A DNA stretch of 64,000 nt from Halopseudomonas salina (GCF_008641105.1 NZ_VTTI01000001.1:600385-664384), one strand, 5' to 3'; positions 1 to 9,095 are shown, counted from the stretch's first letter. Numbers and translations: made by a program. The notes: generated by a model from the sequence alone, not told the origin.

Positions 1-124
1 GGACGCTAGTCCTCCACAAGTCTATGGGACGCCCGGGGGCGCATGACAATTAAGGGGTTGCATAGGATACCGAGCCAATACACAGCCCGATAGTGCCAAT
101 TTGCTAAAATACATGGCAAAAGTG

Positions 125-156
125 CCGGAATAACGGCGAAATTGCCGTTATTCCGG
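125..156 (-). terminator. Rho-independent terminator of the acyl-CoA dehydrogenase operon
   Basis: A perfect 13-bp stem (125-137 pairing with 144-156) has a 6-nt loop. Read on the minus strand it lies just after the stop codon at 169 and is followed by CACTTTTGCC, a short T tract. It would end transcription of the three-gene operon that starts at 4677. The remaining bases 1-124 hold nothing I recognise. Confidence 0.75.
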
Positions 157-168
157 TAGAGATGTCGC

Positions 169-1302
169 TTAGGCCACACTCATCAGCTTAGCGTAAGCTT
201 CGAGATGATGGTCGTCATCACCCAACTGATGGCTAATCATTACCAGACGCTTGGCGTAGTGAGCGAGGGAATATTCCCAGGTCATGGCGATACCACCATG
301 CAGCTGGATTGCCTCTTCGGCAACCTTGCGTGCAGAACGGTTAACCAGGAACTTGGCTGCGGTCAGGGTACGGGTACGCTCGACACTGTCTTCTTCGCTT
401 GCAACGCAGGCAGCAAGAATGGTCATCGAGGTAGCCTGCTCCAGCTCTGTACGCATATCTACCATACGGTGCTGCAGTGCCTGGAACTTGCCGATCGGTA
501 CGCCAAACTGCTTGCGCTGCTTGAGGTAATCAAGCGTCACATCGCAGGCGACTTCCATGGCGCCGATAGCTTCAGCACACAGGGCAGCGATCGCGCGGCC
601 AGCCTGGTAGGTGATAGCCGGGAAGGCTTCGCCAGCTTGGCCGAGCAATTCGCCAGGAGCATTGTCCAGGAACAGCTCACAACCTTTGCGGCCATCAACA
701 GTAGCGTATTCACGGCGGGTGACACCGGCGCCCTTGGGGTCAACGATAAACAGGCTGATGCCTTTCTCGTCACGAACATCACCTGCAGTGCGCGCGGAGA
801 CCAGGATCTTGCCAGCGGTGTGACCACCGATGACTACAGCCTTGCGGCCGCTCAGGGTCCAGTCGCTGCCGTCTTGCTTGGCAGTGGTCTGTACATCGTT
901 GAGCAGGTAGTGGCTGCTCGGCTCGTCCAGTGCGACGGCGGCCTGCAGTTCACCGCTGGCAATGGCGCCCAACAGCTCGTCCTTCTGGCTGTCCGAACCC
1001 AGTTGGGTAATCAGACCGCCGGCCAGGATGACCGACTCCATGTAGGGCTCAAGGGTAATACCGCGACCCAGCTCTTGCATGATCAGCATGTTTTCCACAC
1101 CGGTACCGCCAAAGCCACCGAGTTCCTCGGGGAAGGGAATGGCGGTCAGGCCCAGCTCACCCATCTGTTGCCAGAATTCGGGGCTGAAACCGGTTTCGCT
1201 GGCGCTGAACTTCTCGCGCTTGTCGAAGGTGTAGGCGTCGCGTACCAGACGCGCCGCGGTTTCCTGCAGCATCTGTTGCTCTTCTGTGAGTTTGAAGTCC
1301 AC
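169..1302 (-). CDS. Acyl-CoA dehydrogenase, probable small (non-catalytic) subunit, PimD-like
   Basis: This 377-residue flavoprotein of the acyl-CoA dehydrogenase family has an N-terminal helical domain (about 5-115), a beta domain, and a C-terminal helical domain with QRKQFGVPIGKFQALQH near 262-278 and LHGGIAMTWE near 334-343. Where the partner subunit has its presumed catalytic glutamate (THERTG), this protein reads QAGRA (233-237), so it probably cannot abstract the alpha proton alone. That pattern is known from heteromeric dehydrogenases such as pimeloyl-CoA dehydrogenase PimC/PimD. The start is GTG, preceded by AGGAGATTAGTC. It is the last gene of the operon, 10 nt after the large subunit. 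The substrate (dicarboxylyl-CoA or another acyl-CoA) cannot be told from sequence. Confidence 0.85.
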   Translation of the reverse strand: MDFKLTEEQQMLQETAARLVRDAYTFDKREKFSASETGFSPEFWQQMGELGLTAIPFPEELGGFGGTGVENMLIMQELGRGITLEPYMESVILAGGLITQLGSDSQKDELLGAIASGELQAAVALDEPSSHYLLNDVQTTAKQDGSDWTLSGRKAVVIGGHTAGKILVSARTAGDVRDEKGISLFIVDPKGAGVTRREYATVDGRKGCELFLDNAPGELLGQAGEAFPAITYQAGRAIAALCAEAIGAMEVACDVTLDYLKQRKQFGVPIGKFQALQHRMVDMRTELEQATSMTILAACVASEEDSVERTRTLTAAKFLVNRSARKVAEEAIQLHGGIAMTWEYSLAHYAKRLVMISHQLGDDDHHLEAYAKLMSVA

Positions 1303-1312
1303 GACTAATCTC

Positions 1313-2509
1313 CTACAGTTCCAGAATCATTTTAGAGACGATATTCTTCTGGATCTCGTTGGATCCGCCGAAGATCGACAGTTTACGCATGTTGAAGTAA
1401 TCGCCTGCCAGCGCTGGGCTGGACTCGCTGTTCAGCATGTCGCCGTCAAAGTCATATTCCAGCTCTTCCGGCAGGAAGGGCAGTGCGTACGGCCCGATAG
1501 CCTTGCGCAGCAGGTTGGTGATCGCCTGACGGATTTCGGTGCCCTTGACCTTGAGGATCGAGCTCTCTGCACCGGGGACGCCACCTTCCTTCGCTGCTGC
1601 AATGATACGCAGCGTGCTCATCTCGGCGGCCATCAGTTCGATTTCCACCTGGGCAACCTGGGCGCGGAAAACCGCATCATCAATCAGCGGCTTGCCGTTC
1701 TTGTGCTGCTGGGTAGCCACTTTTTTCAAGTGGGTCAGGGCAGCCTTGGACGCGCCAATGCCGGCCAGGCCGGTGCGCTCGTGGGTCAGGAGGTACTTGG
1801 CGCAGGTCCAACCCTTGTTCTCTTCACCAACCAGGTTCTCTACCGGTACCTTGACGTCGTCGAAGAACACTTCGTTGACTTCATGGTCGCCATCCAGGGT
1901 GATGATCGGACGTACGGTGATGCCCGGGGTGGCCATGTCGATCAGCAAGAAGGAAATGCCACGCTGCTGCTGGGCTTCTGGGTCGGTACGAACCAGACAG
2001 AAAATCCAGTTGGCGTGCTGCCCCAGAGTAGTCCAGGTCTTCTGACCGTTGACGATGTAGTGATCGCCTTCACGGACCGCACGGGTTTTAAGCGACGCAA
2101 GGTCAGAACCAGCACCTGGCTCGGAGTAACCCTGACACCACCAGTCTTCACCTGACAGGATGCGCGGCAGGTAATGTTGCTTCTGCTCTTCGGTACCAAA
2201 CTTGATGATTACCGGAGCAACCATGTTTACGCCAAAGGGAACGGTGCGCGGCGCGCCGTAGGCGGCGGACTCTTCATCGAAAATGTGCTTCTCGACGGGG
2301 CCCCACGTGGTGCCGCCGAATTCAACCGGCCAGCCTGGCGCGTACCAGCCACGCTTGGACAGAATTTTCTGCCAGCGCTCGTGGTCTGCCTTGGACATGT
2401 TCTTGCCAGTTTTGACTTTGGCAGCAATGTCCTCGGGCAACTCGTTCTTCAGGAACTCCCGCACTTCATCGCGGAAAGCGAGTTCTTCTGGGGTGTAATG
2501 AATGTCCAT
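1313..2509 (-). CDS. Acyl-CoA dehydrogenase, probable large (catalytic) subunit, PimC-like
   Basis: This 398-residue acyl-CoA dehydrogenase is best matched, from memory of the family, by the large subunit of pimeloyl-CoA dehydrogenase. Visible motifs are YSEPGAGSDLASLKTRA near 128-144 (FAD and substrate region), YIVNGQKTWTT near 151-161, and E244 in YLLTHERTG, the position used as catalytic base in isovaleryl-CoA-type and two-subunit enzymes. The usual MCAD-type glutamate near the C-terminus is replaced (IFGGSNEIQ). It would oxidise acyl-CoA to trans-2-enoyl-CoA and pass electrons to ETF. It sits between the fused hydratase/dehydrogenase gene and the small subunit, with 10 nt to the latter, so the two are probably made in equal amounts as an alpha2beta2 complex (inference). 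Confidence 0.87.
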   Translation of the reverse strand: MDIHYTPEELAFRDEVREFLKNELPEDIAAKVKTGKNMSKADHERWQKILSKRGWYAPGWPVEFGGTTWGPVEKHIFDEESAAYGAPRTVPFGVNMVAPVIIKFGTEEQKQHYLPRILSGEDWWCQGYSEPGAGSDLASLKTRAVREGDHYIVNGQKTWTTLGQHANWIFCLVRTDPEAQQQRGISFLLIDMATPGITVRPIITLDGDHEVNEVFFDDVKVPVENLVGEENKGWTCAKYLLTHERTGLAGIGASKAALTHLKKVATQQHKNGKPLIDDAVFRAQVAQVEIELMAAEMSTLRIIAAAKEGGVPGAESSILKVKGTEIRQAITNLLRKAIGPYALPFLPEELEYDFDGDMLNSESSPALAGDYFNMRKLSIFGGSNEIQKNIVSKMILEL

Positions 2510-2583
2510 GTCAGGTCCTCGTTGAAATACAGTTCCGGGCCTGCGGCGGATGCCGTCGGGCCCAGGTCATTAAATAACAGCTG

Positions 2584-4677
2584 TCAGAGGTCGGCGAACT
2601 TGCGTCCTTCTCTGGCAAGCTTCTCCAGCAATGGAGCTGGTTTCCACCAGGCGCCATGTTCCTTGTGGAAAGCGCTGATCCGGGCATATACCTGATCCAA
2701 CCCAAGGCTGTCAGCATAGAACATCGGACCGCCCTGATGTGCAGGGAAGCCGTAACCATTGATGTAAATGACGTCGATGTCGCTGGCGCGCTGGGCAATA
2801 CCTTCCTCGAGGATCTTGGCGCCCTCGTTGATCAATGCAAACAGAGTGCGCTCGAGAATGTACTCGTCGGACAGTTGGCGGCGTTCCACGCCCTGTTCTT
2901 TCGAGGCAGCCTCGAGAATAGCTGGCAAGGCAGGGTTATCAAGCGGCGTACGCGAGCCCGCTTCATACAGATAAAAACCGCGGCCGGTCTTCTGACCCAG
3001 CATACCCGCCTCGGCCATGCGATCAAGGATCGTTGGCAAGGTGTACTCGGCCGGCAGAGTTTCGCGCTGGCGGGTGCGGATGCTCAGGCCGATATCCAGG
3101 CCGGACAGGTCACGCATGGCGAAGGGCCCCATGGCCATGCCGAACTTGCGCAACGCGCCGTCGACCTGGGCCGGTGTGGCGCCTTCCTCGAGCAGGAATT
3201 CCGCTTCGCGACCGTACTGGAAGACCATGCGGTTGCCGACAAAGCCATCACAGACGCCGACCGGCACCGCGACTTTCTTCAGCTTCTTGCCGATCGCCAT
3301 GGCGGTCGCCAGAACGTCCTTGGCGGTTTTTTCGCCGCGCACCACTTCAAGCAGACGCATCACATTGGCTGGGCTGAAGAAATGCAGACCCACCACGTCC
3401 TGGGGACGCTGGGTGAATTCAGCAATCTGGTTCAGATCAAGTGAAGAGGTGTTGCTGGCCAGAATCGCGCCGGGCTTGCAGTGCTTGTCCAGAGCCTCGA
3501 ACACCTTCTGCTTGACGCCCATGTCTTCGAACACGGCCTCGACCACCAGATCCACGCTGGACAGATCGGCGTAATCGATCACGCCTTCGATCAGGGCCAG
3601 GCGCTTGTTCATGGCGTCTTCGGTCAGGCTGCCGCGCTTGACGCTCATCATGTAAGTGTCACGGCAGCGCTGCATGGCCTTGGACTTGGCGTCTTCGCTG
3701 ATTTCCAGGATCTTGACCGGGATGCCCGCGTTGGCAAAACACATGGCGATGCCGACACCCATGGTGCCGCCACCGATGACGCCTGCGGCGTTAATTTCGC
3801 GGGTCGGGGTGTCCTTGGGTAGATCGTCAATCTTGGACGCCAGGCGCTCGGTGAAGAACGCATGCACCAGGGCACCACGCTGGGGTGATACCAGGCACTC
3901 GGCAAAAAGCTCGCGCTCGCGCTTTAGGCCCTGCTCCAATGGCAACGTGAAGGACGCTTCGACAGCGGAGATGCAGCGCTGGGGAGAAAACAGGCCGGGC
4001 ATCTTCTTTTCGATTTCGGCGCGCTTGGCTTCAACCAGGGCAGCGTTATCGACGCCATCCAGTTTGTCGGTGCGCTCGCCAGTGCGGCGGGCACCCTTGC
4101 CCTCATCGATGAGCCTTTGCGCGTAGGCGATGCCGGCAGCAGTCAGGTCACCCTCGATCAGCTCGTCGATAACGCCCAGTTCCTGTGCTTCGGTTGCGCC
4201 AATCGGGTTGCCGCTGACAATCATGTCGAGGGCTTTCTGTACACCGACCAGGCGTGGCAGACGCTGGGTGCCACCCGCGCCAGGCAGCAGACCGAGTTTG
4301 ACTTCCGGCAGGCCGACCTTGGCGCTTTTCAGCGCAATGCGGTAGTGGCAACTGACGGCGACTTCCAGACCACCGCCCAGGGCTGTGCCATGGATGACCG
4401 CGACGCTCGGCTTGTTGCCGGCCTCGATGCCGTTCACCACTTCAGGCAGACCTGGGGATTTAGGCGGCTTGCCAAACTCCTTGATGTCGGCACCGGCCAT
4501 GAAGGTCGAGCCTTCGCAGACCAGCACAATGGCTTTTACTTCGGGATCGGCTTCGGCGGCCTGGAAGCTATTCTGCAGACCTTCGCGTACCGCAATACCC
4601 AGTGCGTTGACCGGAGGATTATTGACTCGGACAACCGCTATGGCGCCCTGTCGTTCCAGTGTGACCACGTCCGACAT
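2584..4677 (-). CDS. Bifunctional enoyl-CoA hydratase / 3-hydroxyacyl-CoA dehydrogenase (FadB/FadJ/PimF type)
   Basis: This 697-residue fusion would carry out steps two and three of a beta-oxidation cycle. Residues 1-190 are a crotonase domain with the oxyanion-hole loop AGADIKEF (61-68) and the two catalytic glutamates in GGGLEVA (E105) and [15 protein letters not shown] (E125). An NAD-binding Rossmann fold starts at about 297 with GVIGGGTMG, followed by [15 protein letters not shown] typical of 3-hydroxyacyl-CoA dehydrogenases and two C-terminal helical domains. The length fits PimF or FadJ better than the FadB of the fadBA complex. It is the first gene of the operon with the two dehydrogenase subunits. 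Two palindromes lie upstream (4735-4749 and 4761-4779), the probable IclR sites. Confidence 0.9.
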   Translation of the reverse strand: MSDVVTLERQGAIAVVRVNNPPVNALGIAVREGLQNSFQAAEADPEVKAIVLVCEGSTFMAGADIKEFGKPPKSPGLPEVVNGIEAGNKPSVAVIHGTALGGGLEVAVSCHYRIALKSAKVGLPEVKLGLLPGAGGTQRLPRLVGVQKALDMIVSGNPIGATEAQELGVIDELIEGDLTAAGIAYAQRLIDEGKGARRTGERTDKLDGVDNAALVEAKRAEIEKKMPGLFSPQRCISAVEASFTLPLEQGLKRERELFAECLVSPQRGALVHAFFTERLASKIDDLPKDTPTREINAAGVIGGGTMGVGIAMCFANAGIPVKILEISEDAKSKAMQRCRDTYMMSVKRGSLTEDAMNKRLALIEGVIDYADLSSVDLVVEAVFEDMGVKQKVFEALDKHCKPGAILASNTSSLDLNQIAEFTQRPQDVVGLHFFSPANVMRLLEVVRGEKTAKDVLATAMAIGKKLKKVAVPVGVCDGFVGNRMVFQYGREAEFLLEEGATPAQVDGALRKFGMAMGPFAMRDLSGLDIGLSIRTRQRETLPAEYTLPTILDRMAEAGMLGQKTGRGFYLYEAGSRTPLDNPALPAILEAASKEQGVERRQLSDEYILERTLFALINEGAKILEEGIAQRASDIDVIYINGYGFPAHQGGPMFYADSLGLDQVYARISAFHKEHGAWWKPAPLLEKLAREGRKFADL

Positions 4678-4734
4678 GCTCGTTCTCCGTCTGTTGTGAT
4701 GACTAAAACAGTTCTGAAGGGTGTTTCACCCCAG

Positions 4735-4749
4735 TTTCGCTATGCGAAA
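4735..4749. promoter_or_regulatory. Palindromic operator, probable IclR-family site (copy 1)
   Basis: TTTCGCTATGCGAAA is a palindrome with perfect 6-bp arms and a 3-bp centre, in the gap between the fused hydratase/dehydrogenase gene (start 4677) and the end of the IclR gene. Near-identical sequences precede the ligase gene (5835-5849) and the second dehydrogenase gene (12863-12877). A 15-bp palindrome is typical of operators of the IclR family. That the adjacent regulator binds it is inference. Confidence 0.7.
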
Positions 4750-4760
4750 TAATGAAATTG

Positions 4761-4779
4761 TATTCCGCCAGGCAAAATA
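4761..4779. promoter_or_regulatory. Second, weaker copy of the probable IclR operator
   Basis: TATTCCGCCAGGCAAAATA aligns with the site at 5833-5851 (TATTTCGCTGTGCAAAATA) and lies 11 nt from copy 1. The arms match each other in four of six inner positions plus the TA ends. On the minus strand TACAAT (4762-4757) could be the -10 element, in which case both sites would straddle the promoter of the dehydrogenase operon. Confidence 0.5.
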
Positions 4780-4852
4780 CAAAAAAATAAAGCGGTTGTC
4801 GATGCCCCGTACGGATGAAATGCGGCCCGATCACTCAGCGTGATGGGAAAGG

Positions 4853-5647
4853 CTAAACGCCCAGGCGCTCGATATCACGTGCCAGCATGGCAAGCTGATG
4901 GGCCAGCTGGTTCTGCACCTTCTCTTCGGAAACCAGATACGAAGGAGCTCCGCAGGTCAGTGCCATCAGGGTGCCGTCCTGCAAATGCAGTGGCACACCC
5001 GCGGCATTAACGTTGCGGTCCCAGTCCCCCAAAGATAGACAAAACCCGTGGCGTGCATAGTCCTCGAAGGCCTTTTCCAGTCGCGCTGCCGTCTCTGGCC
5101 AGGTGTCCGGGCTGCGGGCGGCCAGGGCGGCGATCACGTGGCTGCGCTCTTCTTCCTTCATCGCGGCCAGATAGGCGCGGCCAGCGGCCGTGGTGCCCAG
5201 CGGCAGGCGCACGCCCACATCCATGCGCAATGACGTCGTTTCCGCAGGTCGGCAGTTTTCCACGTAGATCATCGACAACCGGTCGCGGCAGGTCAGGCCC
5301 ACGGAGGTATTGGTCGAGCGCGCGAACTCATCCATGTAGGGCTTGGCCAACTGGCGAACACGGAGGTTGGAAACGTAGGCGTAGCCCAGTGCGAGTACGC
5401 CGGAGTCGAGCTGGTATTTTTCCAGTTGCGGCGAATAACTCAGATAACCCAGTTTGGTCAGGGTATAGGTCATGCGTGAGACGGTAGGTTTGGGCAGACC
5501 GGTGATCCGGGCGATATCCTGATTACCCATGACTACCGTGCCCTGGCTGAAGGCCCGCAACACATCGAGCCCGCGCGATAGCGCCTCGACAAACTTGCGA
5601 TCCTTGGCCGGTGTGGTTTCACTGAGAGTACTGAGGTCGTCGTTCAT
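4853..5647 (-). CDS. IclR-family transcriptional regulator
   Basis: This 264-residue protein has an N-terminal winged helix (about 18-80; VEALSRGLDVLRAF and ITGLPKPTVSRMTYTLTKLGYL) and a C-terminal ligand-binding domain (about 95-262), the order typical of IclR, PcaR and PobR. It lies between the dehydrogenase operon (downstream, same strand) and the divergent acyl-CoA ligase gene. Its own promoter region (5648-5873) contains a copy of the palindrome found at the other units, so it probably also controls itself. The effector is likely an acid or acyl-CoA of the pathway (inference). Whether it activates or represses cannot be read from the sequence. Confidence 0.9.
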   Translation of the reverse strand: MNDDLSTLSETTPAKDRKFVEALSRGLDVLRAFSQGTVVMGNQDIARITGLPKPTVSRMTYTLTKLGYLSYSPQLEKYQLDSGVLALGYAYVSNLRVRQLAKPYMDEFARSTNTSVGLTCRDRLSMIYVENCRPAETTSLRMDVGVRLPLGTTAAGRAYLAAMKEEERSHVIAALAARSPDTWPETAARLEKAFEDYARHGFCLSLGDWDRNVNAAGVPLHLQDGTLMALTCGAPSYLVSEEKVQNQLAHQLAMLARDIERLGV

Positions 5648-5832
5648 GCCGGTTACCTTGCTAAAGCGCAGCCTGCATCCATGACCAACCTTCTGTGGTG
5701 ACGTGGAGCGGCTTTGTTCTGTTTTTATTGTGACGCAGCCGGTTTGTTCCGGTTCTGCCTGGCGGTATCAGTTTACCTGCGTCCCAATGATTGCACAGCA
5801 AAAGGGGATAGAATAGCATCTTTTTGGTATTG

Positions 5833-5851
5833 TATTTCGCTGTGCAAAATA
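5833..5851. promoter_or_regulatory. Palindromic operator, probable IclR-family site (copy 3)
   Basis: TATTTCGCTGTGCAAAATA lies 22 bp before the ATG of the acyl-CoA ligase gene and in the shared intergenic space with the divergent IclR gene. The core TTTCGCTGTGCAAAA matches copy 1 in all but two positions. The location close to the start codon would suit repression of the ligase, but activation cannot be excluded. Confidence 0.65.
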
Positions 5852-5873
5852 ACGATTCAAATAAGAGGTTTTC

Positions 5874-7502
5874 ATGTCGACACCCGTTCATTCCACCGTT
5901 GGCGACCAGTTGGCCCAGTTGGGGCACACCAATCTCAGTGATGTCCTGGCCAAGGCCTGCCAGGATTACGGCGACAAGCCGGCTTTCTCCTGCGGGGCTG
6001 ATACGCTCAGCTTCAATGAGCTGGAAAAGCGCGCCGATGCCTTTGCCCGCTATGTGCGGGGTCCGGCCGGGCTTGAGCCAGGCGACCGTCTGGCCATCCA
6101 GTTGCCCAACCTGCTGCAATATACGATTACCATTTTCGGCGCGCTGAAGGCAGGGTTGGTCATCGTCAACACCAATCCGCAATACACGCCCTACGAAACC
6201 CGTCATCAGTTTGCCGACTCAGGCGCAAAGGCGGTCGTGGTGCTCGACAAGCTGGTCCCTCTGGTCCGCAAGATTCAGGGTGAGACCGGAATAGAGCTAC
6301 TGATCGTCACCAGTCTGGATGATTTTGCCAATCCCGAGTACTCCTGTGCCGAGGATGACGAGGTGCGCTTCATGCAGGCCCTGCGCGAGGGCGAGAAGTT
6401 GCCCGCAGTCAAACCCGAGCGTGATCTGGATGATCTGGCGCTGCTGCAGTACACCGGGGGCACAACCGGCGTATCCAAGGGCGCCATGCTGTCGCACCGA
6501 AACATCCTCAGTAATGTACTCCAGGCGACCAATATCATTCGTCCGGGCGACGTGGAATATGGCAACGAAGTGCGGGTCTCTCCGCTGCCGCTTTATCATA
6601 TCTTCGCTTTCACCGCGAACTGCATTGCCTCGGTTGCGACTGGGTTCCACAGCGTGCTGATTACCAATCCGCGGGATCTCGACAGCATGATGGCCGATCT
6701 CAAACGGCACCGGATAACCCTGCTGACCGGAATCAACTCGCTGTTCGTTTCGCTGATGGCCCATCCGGAGTTCGATAATATCGATTTCAGCCATCTCAAA
6801 TGGGTCAACTCCGGCGGTGCGCCGCTGAATACCGAGATCGCCAAGCGTTGGCAAGCCCGCACTGGCAGCGTGGTGCGCGAAGGCTACGGCCTGACGGAAA
6901 CCTCGCCGGTGGTGGTCGCTTCCACCGCGTTCACCCCTTACAAGGAAGGTTTCATCGGGCGTGCGGTCATCGATACCGAAATGCGCACAGTGGATGACGC
7001 CGGCAATGAAACACCGCGTGGTGAACCCGGTGAGCTGCTGATCCGTGGCCCGCAGGTGATGCAGGGTTACTGGCAGCGCCCGGAGGCCACGGCCGAAAGC
7101 ATTACCGATGACGGCTGGCTCAAGACTGGAGACGTGGGCGTAATAGACGAGGAGGGCTTTCTCAAGCTGGTCGATCGCAAGAAGGACATGATTCTGGTCT
7201 CCGGCTTCAACGTGTACCCCAACGAGGTTGAAGATGCAGTGATGGTGCATCCGGGAATCCGCGAGTGTGTGGCTGTAGGCATCCCGGACGAGAAGAAGGG
7301 CGAAGCAATCAAACTCTTTGTCAGTCTCAATGATCCTGCCCTGGATAAGGACGCGATCATCGCCCATTGCCGCGAGCACCTGACCGGATACAAGGTCCCC
7401 AGCACCGTTGAGATCCGCGATGACTTGCCCAAGTCGACAGTCGGCAAGCTGCTGCGTCGGGTACTGCGCGATGAAGCACGCGCGGCGGCGGGTGCAGCAT
7501 GA
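5874..7502 (+). CDS. Fatty-acyl-CoA ligase (AMP-forming, FadD family)
   Basis: This 542-residue member of the ANL superfamily activates a carboxylic acid to its acyl-CoA with ATP. The P-loop YTGGTTGVSKG is at 193-203, followed by the adenine motif GYGLTETSP, LKTGDVG, the hinge region VDRKKDMILVSGFNVYPNEVE and the C-terminal lysine motif PKSTVGKLLRR. The start ATG has AAGAGG upstream. The stop overlaps the next start (ATGA at 7499-7502), so the crotonase is translationally coupled. It is divergent from the IclR gene, with a probable operator between them. It supplies the CoA esters for the dehydrogenase operon. Chain-length preference is not visible. Confidence 0.9.
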   Translation: MSTPVHSTVGDQLAQLGHTNLSDVLAKACQDYGDKPAFSCGADTLSFNELEKRADAFARYVRGPAGLEPGDRLAIQLPNLLQYTITIFGALKAGLVIVNTNPQYTPYETRHQFADSGAKAVVVLDKLVPLVRKIQGETGIELLIVTSLDDFANPEYSCAEDDEVRFMQALREGEKLPAVKPERDLDDLALLQYTGGTTGVSKGAMLSHRNILSNVLQATNIIRPGDVEYGNEVRVSPLPLYHIFAFTANCIASVATGFHSVLITNPRDLDSMMADLKRHRITLLTGINSLFVSLMAHPEFDNIDFSHLKWVNSGGAPLNTEIAKRWQARTGSVVREGYGLTETSPVVVASTAFTPYKEGFIGRAVIDTEMRTVDDAGNETPRGEPGELLIRGPQVMQGYWQRPEATAESITDDGWLKTGDVGVIDEEGFLKLVDRKKDMILVSGFNVYPNEVEDAVMVHPGIRECVAVGIPDEKKGEAIKLFVSLNDPALDKDAIIAHCREHLTGYKVPSTVEIRDDLPKSTVGKLLRRVLRDEARAAAGAA

Positions 7503-8170
7503 GTGAGTGGCTGACGTTCAATATGAGTGATGGACTGGCCGAAATCACGCTGGATGACGGCAAGGTAAACGCCTTGTCCGAGGCCATGCTGGACGCGTTG
7601 CTCGAGGCTATCGCCAAAGCGGCCGACGGAGATGCTGCGCTGTTGATCACCGGCAGGCCTGGCTGCTTCAGTGGCGGATATGATCGCAAATTGATCCAGG
7701 CAGGCGGCTCGGCCTGTGACGCCATGCGCGCTGCAGGTGATCGCCTGACCCTGGCCATGCTGGATTATCCCGCACCACTGGTCGCGGCCAGTAGCGGCCA
7801 CGCCATGGCCAAGGCCGCTTTCATGCTGTTACTGGCTGACTACCGGGTAGGAGCTGCTGGTGACTGGCGCGTGGCGCTGAATGAGGTGGCGATTGGCATG
7901 ACCATGCCCCGGGCAGCCATGGCCATAGCCCGAGACCGGGTAACGCCGCAATGGCTGTCACGTTGCGCTTTGCAGGCGCAGGGGCTGAATCCGGAGCAGG
8001 CTCAGGCGGCCGGTTTCTACGATGCACTGCAGCCGCCGGAGCAGGTTATCGCCTGCGCCCGGGAACAATTGCAGCGGTTGGCAGCTCTGCCGCGCCAGGC
8101 CTATCGCGAAACCCGCCTCCTGTTGAATGCGCCGTTGCGCGCCGCAGTACTGCCCTGGCTCCAGGCCTGA
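7499..8170 (+). CDS. Short enoyl-CoA hydratase/isomerase-family (crotonase) protein
   Basis: This 223-residue protein is shorter than typical hydratases (about 258) and has a crotonase fold: NVNALSEAML-like N-terminus (KVNALSEAMLDALLEAI), ITGRPGCFSGGYD for the first oxyanion-hole loop, and SSGHAMAKAAFMLLLADYRVG for the second. The usual GGG of the second loop is replaced by KAA. One glutamate (NEVAIGM) is kept in the catalytic area. It overlaps the ligase gene by 4 nt and belongs to its transcription unit. Hydratase, isomerase or CoA-hydrolase activity are all possible in this superfamily, and the reaction is not assignable here. Confidence 0.8.
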   Translation: MSEWLTFNMSDGLAEITLDDGKVNALSEAMLDALLEAIAKAADGDAALLITGRPGCFSGGYDRKLIQAGGSACDAMRAAGDRLTLAMLDYPAPLVAASSGHAMAKAAFMLLLADYRVGAAGDWRVALNEVAIGMTMPRAAMAIARDRVTPQWLSRCALQAQGLNPEQAQAAGFYDALQPPEQVIACAREQLQRLAALPRQAYRETRLLLNAPLRAAVLPWLQA

Positions 8171-8181
8171 ATAACGACGGA

Positions 8182-8205
8182 CTTGCCACCCCTGTGGGTG
8201 GCAAG
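8182..8205. terminator. Hairpin between convergent genes
   Basis: CTTGCCACCC (8182-8191) pairs perfectly with GGGTGGCAAG (8196-8205) across a 4-nt loop. It sits 11 nt after the crotonase stop and 28 nt from the end of the convergent thioesterase gene. There is no clear T tract, so efficiency is uncertain. Confidence 0.5.
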
Positions 8206-8233
8206 GCATTGCTATTCCCTGGACACTCCTTGC

Positions 8234-9040
8234 CTATTCCTTGAAGTAGGCCACCTGCGTGCTGGTGAGCAGCAGGGTGCCGTCGGCTGCCCAAAGATGG
8301 GCGATCTGGTCGGCGTAGTTGTGGTGATAGCGGCTGGCGCCAGCCTGTCCGAGCAGAAAGTCACTACCGGTGCGCTGCAGGTCATCCAGGCTGGCATGAA
8401 AATAGTGCGTCATGCACACGGTACCTGCGGGGGTGAAACGCTGGCGCCGGCTGAAGATACGCGGTGCGAAGATGTCACCAATGGCCGTCAAGGCAGCGAA
8501 ATCCAGTGGCCTGGGTGGTTCATCACGCACCCATAGCAGGCTGTCGTGTGTTTCTTCAGCCTCGCCCGGTTTGAACATCCCGCTTATGTAACGCATATCG
8601 TAATGCCTGAACCAGGCGCGCTCGTTGCGCTCCATGCGCGGTAGCTCATCCACCGCCGGCGCTGGTGGGCATTCCGCGGCCTGCTCCGACCAGGTTTCGC
8701 GGCGGCTGGCAAAAAACGCAGTTGCGCTGGTCATCACTTCGCCGTTCTGGCGCAACAATAGCAGCCAGTGCTGAGTGGAGCGGTTGGTTCGCAGGGGAGT
8801 GGCTTCGATCTCGAAATCACCCAGGCCTACTGGGCCAGCGAAGTTGACGGTCAGGGAAACCGGGTCTCCGAGTCGCTCGGGGTGCAGCAGAGCTGCGTTC
8901 AGCAAGGTCGCAGCGGTCATGCCGCCAAACGGGCCGACCATGTTCAGGTAGGTTTCATCGCAATGACCGCCAAAACGGTTTGGCGCAGTCATCTGCAGGC
9001 TGATCGCCTGATCAAGGGCATGGGAAGTGGGGGTAGTCAT
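8234..9040 (-). CDS. Acyl-CoA thioesterase family protein (TesB-like double hotdog)
   Basis: This 268-residue protein has an N-terminal hotdog segment with YLNMVGPFGGMTAATLLNA and VSLTVNFAGPVGLGDFEI, and a C-terminal segment with MTHYFHASLDDL and FLLGQAGASRYHHNYADQ, the pattern of TesB-like hydrolases that cleave acyl-CoA to free acid and CoA. An earlier in-frame ATG at 9082 lies in the loop of a terminator-like hairpin, so I chose the ATG at 9040. It is convergent with the crotonase gene and near other acyl-CoA genes. It could release stalled CoA esters during catabolism (inference). Confidence 0.75.
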   Translation of the reverse strand: MTTPTSHALDQAISLQMTAPNRFGGHCDETYLNMVGPFGGMTAATLLNAALLHPERLGDPVSLTVNFAGPVGLGDFEIEATPLRTNRSTQHWLLLLRQNGEVMTSATAFFASRRETWSEQAAECPPAPAVDELPRMERNERAWFRHYDMRYISGMFKPGEAEETHDSLLWVRDEPPRPLDFAALTAIGDIFAPRIFSRRQRFTPAGTVCMTHYFHASLDDLQRTGSDFLLGQAGASRYHHNYADQIAHLWAADGTLLLTSTQVAYFKE

Positions 9041-9070
9041 CGGGGTTTCCGAACTGCGTTGACGGACAGA

Positions 9071-9095
9071 AGGGCACGGCATGACACCGTGCCCT
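9071..9095 (-). terminator. Terminator-like hairpin after the YbhB-family gene
   Basis: AGGGCACGG (9071-9079) pairs perfectly with CCGTGCCCT (9087-9095) across a 7-nt loop. On the minus strand the stem follows the stop codon at 9117 and is followed by TCTGTC. This argues against an earlier start for the downstream thioesterase gene. Confidence 0.5.

Noticed and set aside
205..1308. A 367-residue open frame opposite the small acyl-CoA dehydrogenase subunit, and similar long frames opposite other genes (for example 29943-31592 opposite ftsY, 57483-58982 opposite metX/yggT)
   Set aside because: They lie antisense to well-recognised proteins, have shadow-type composition (rich in His, Gln, Arg) and match no family. 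High G+C at third positions explains their length.
9041..9082. Longer start of the TesB-like thioesterase at ATG 9082
   Set aside because: The codon lies in the loop of a terminator-like hairpin of the preceding gene, and the added residues (rich in Pro, Ser, Arg) are unlike the family.
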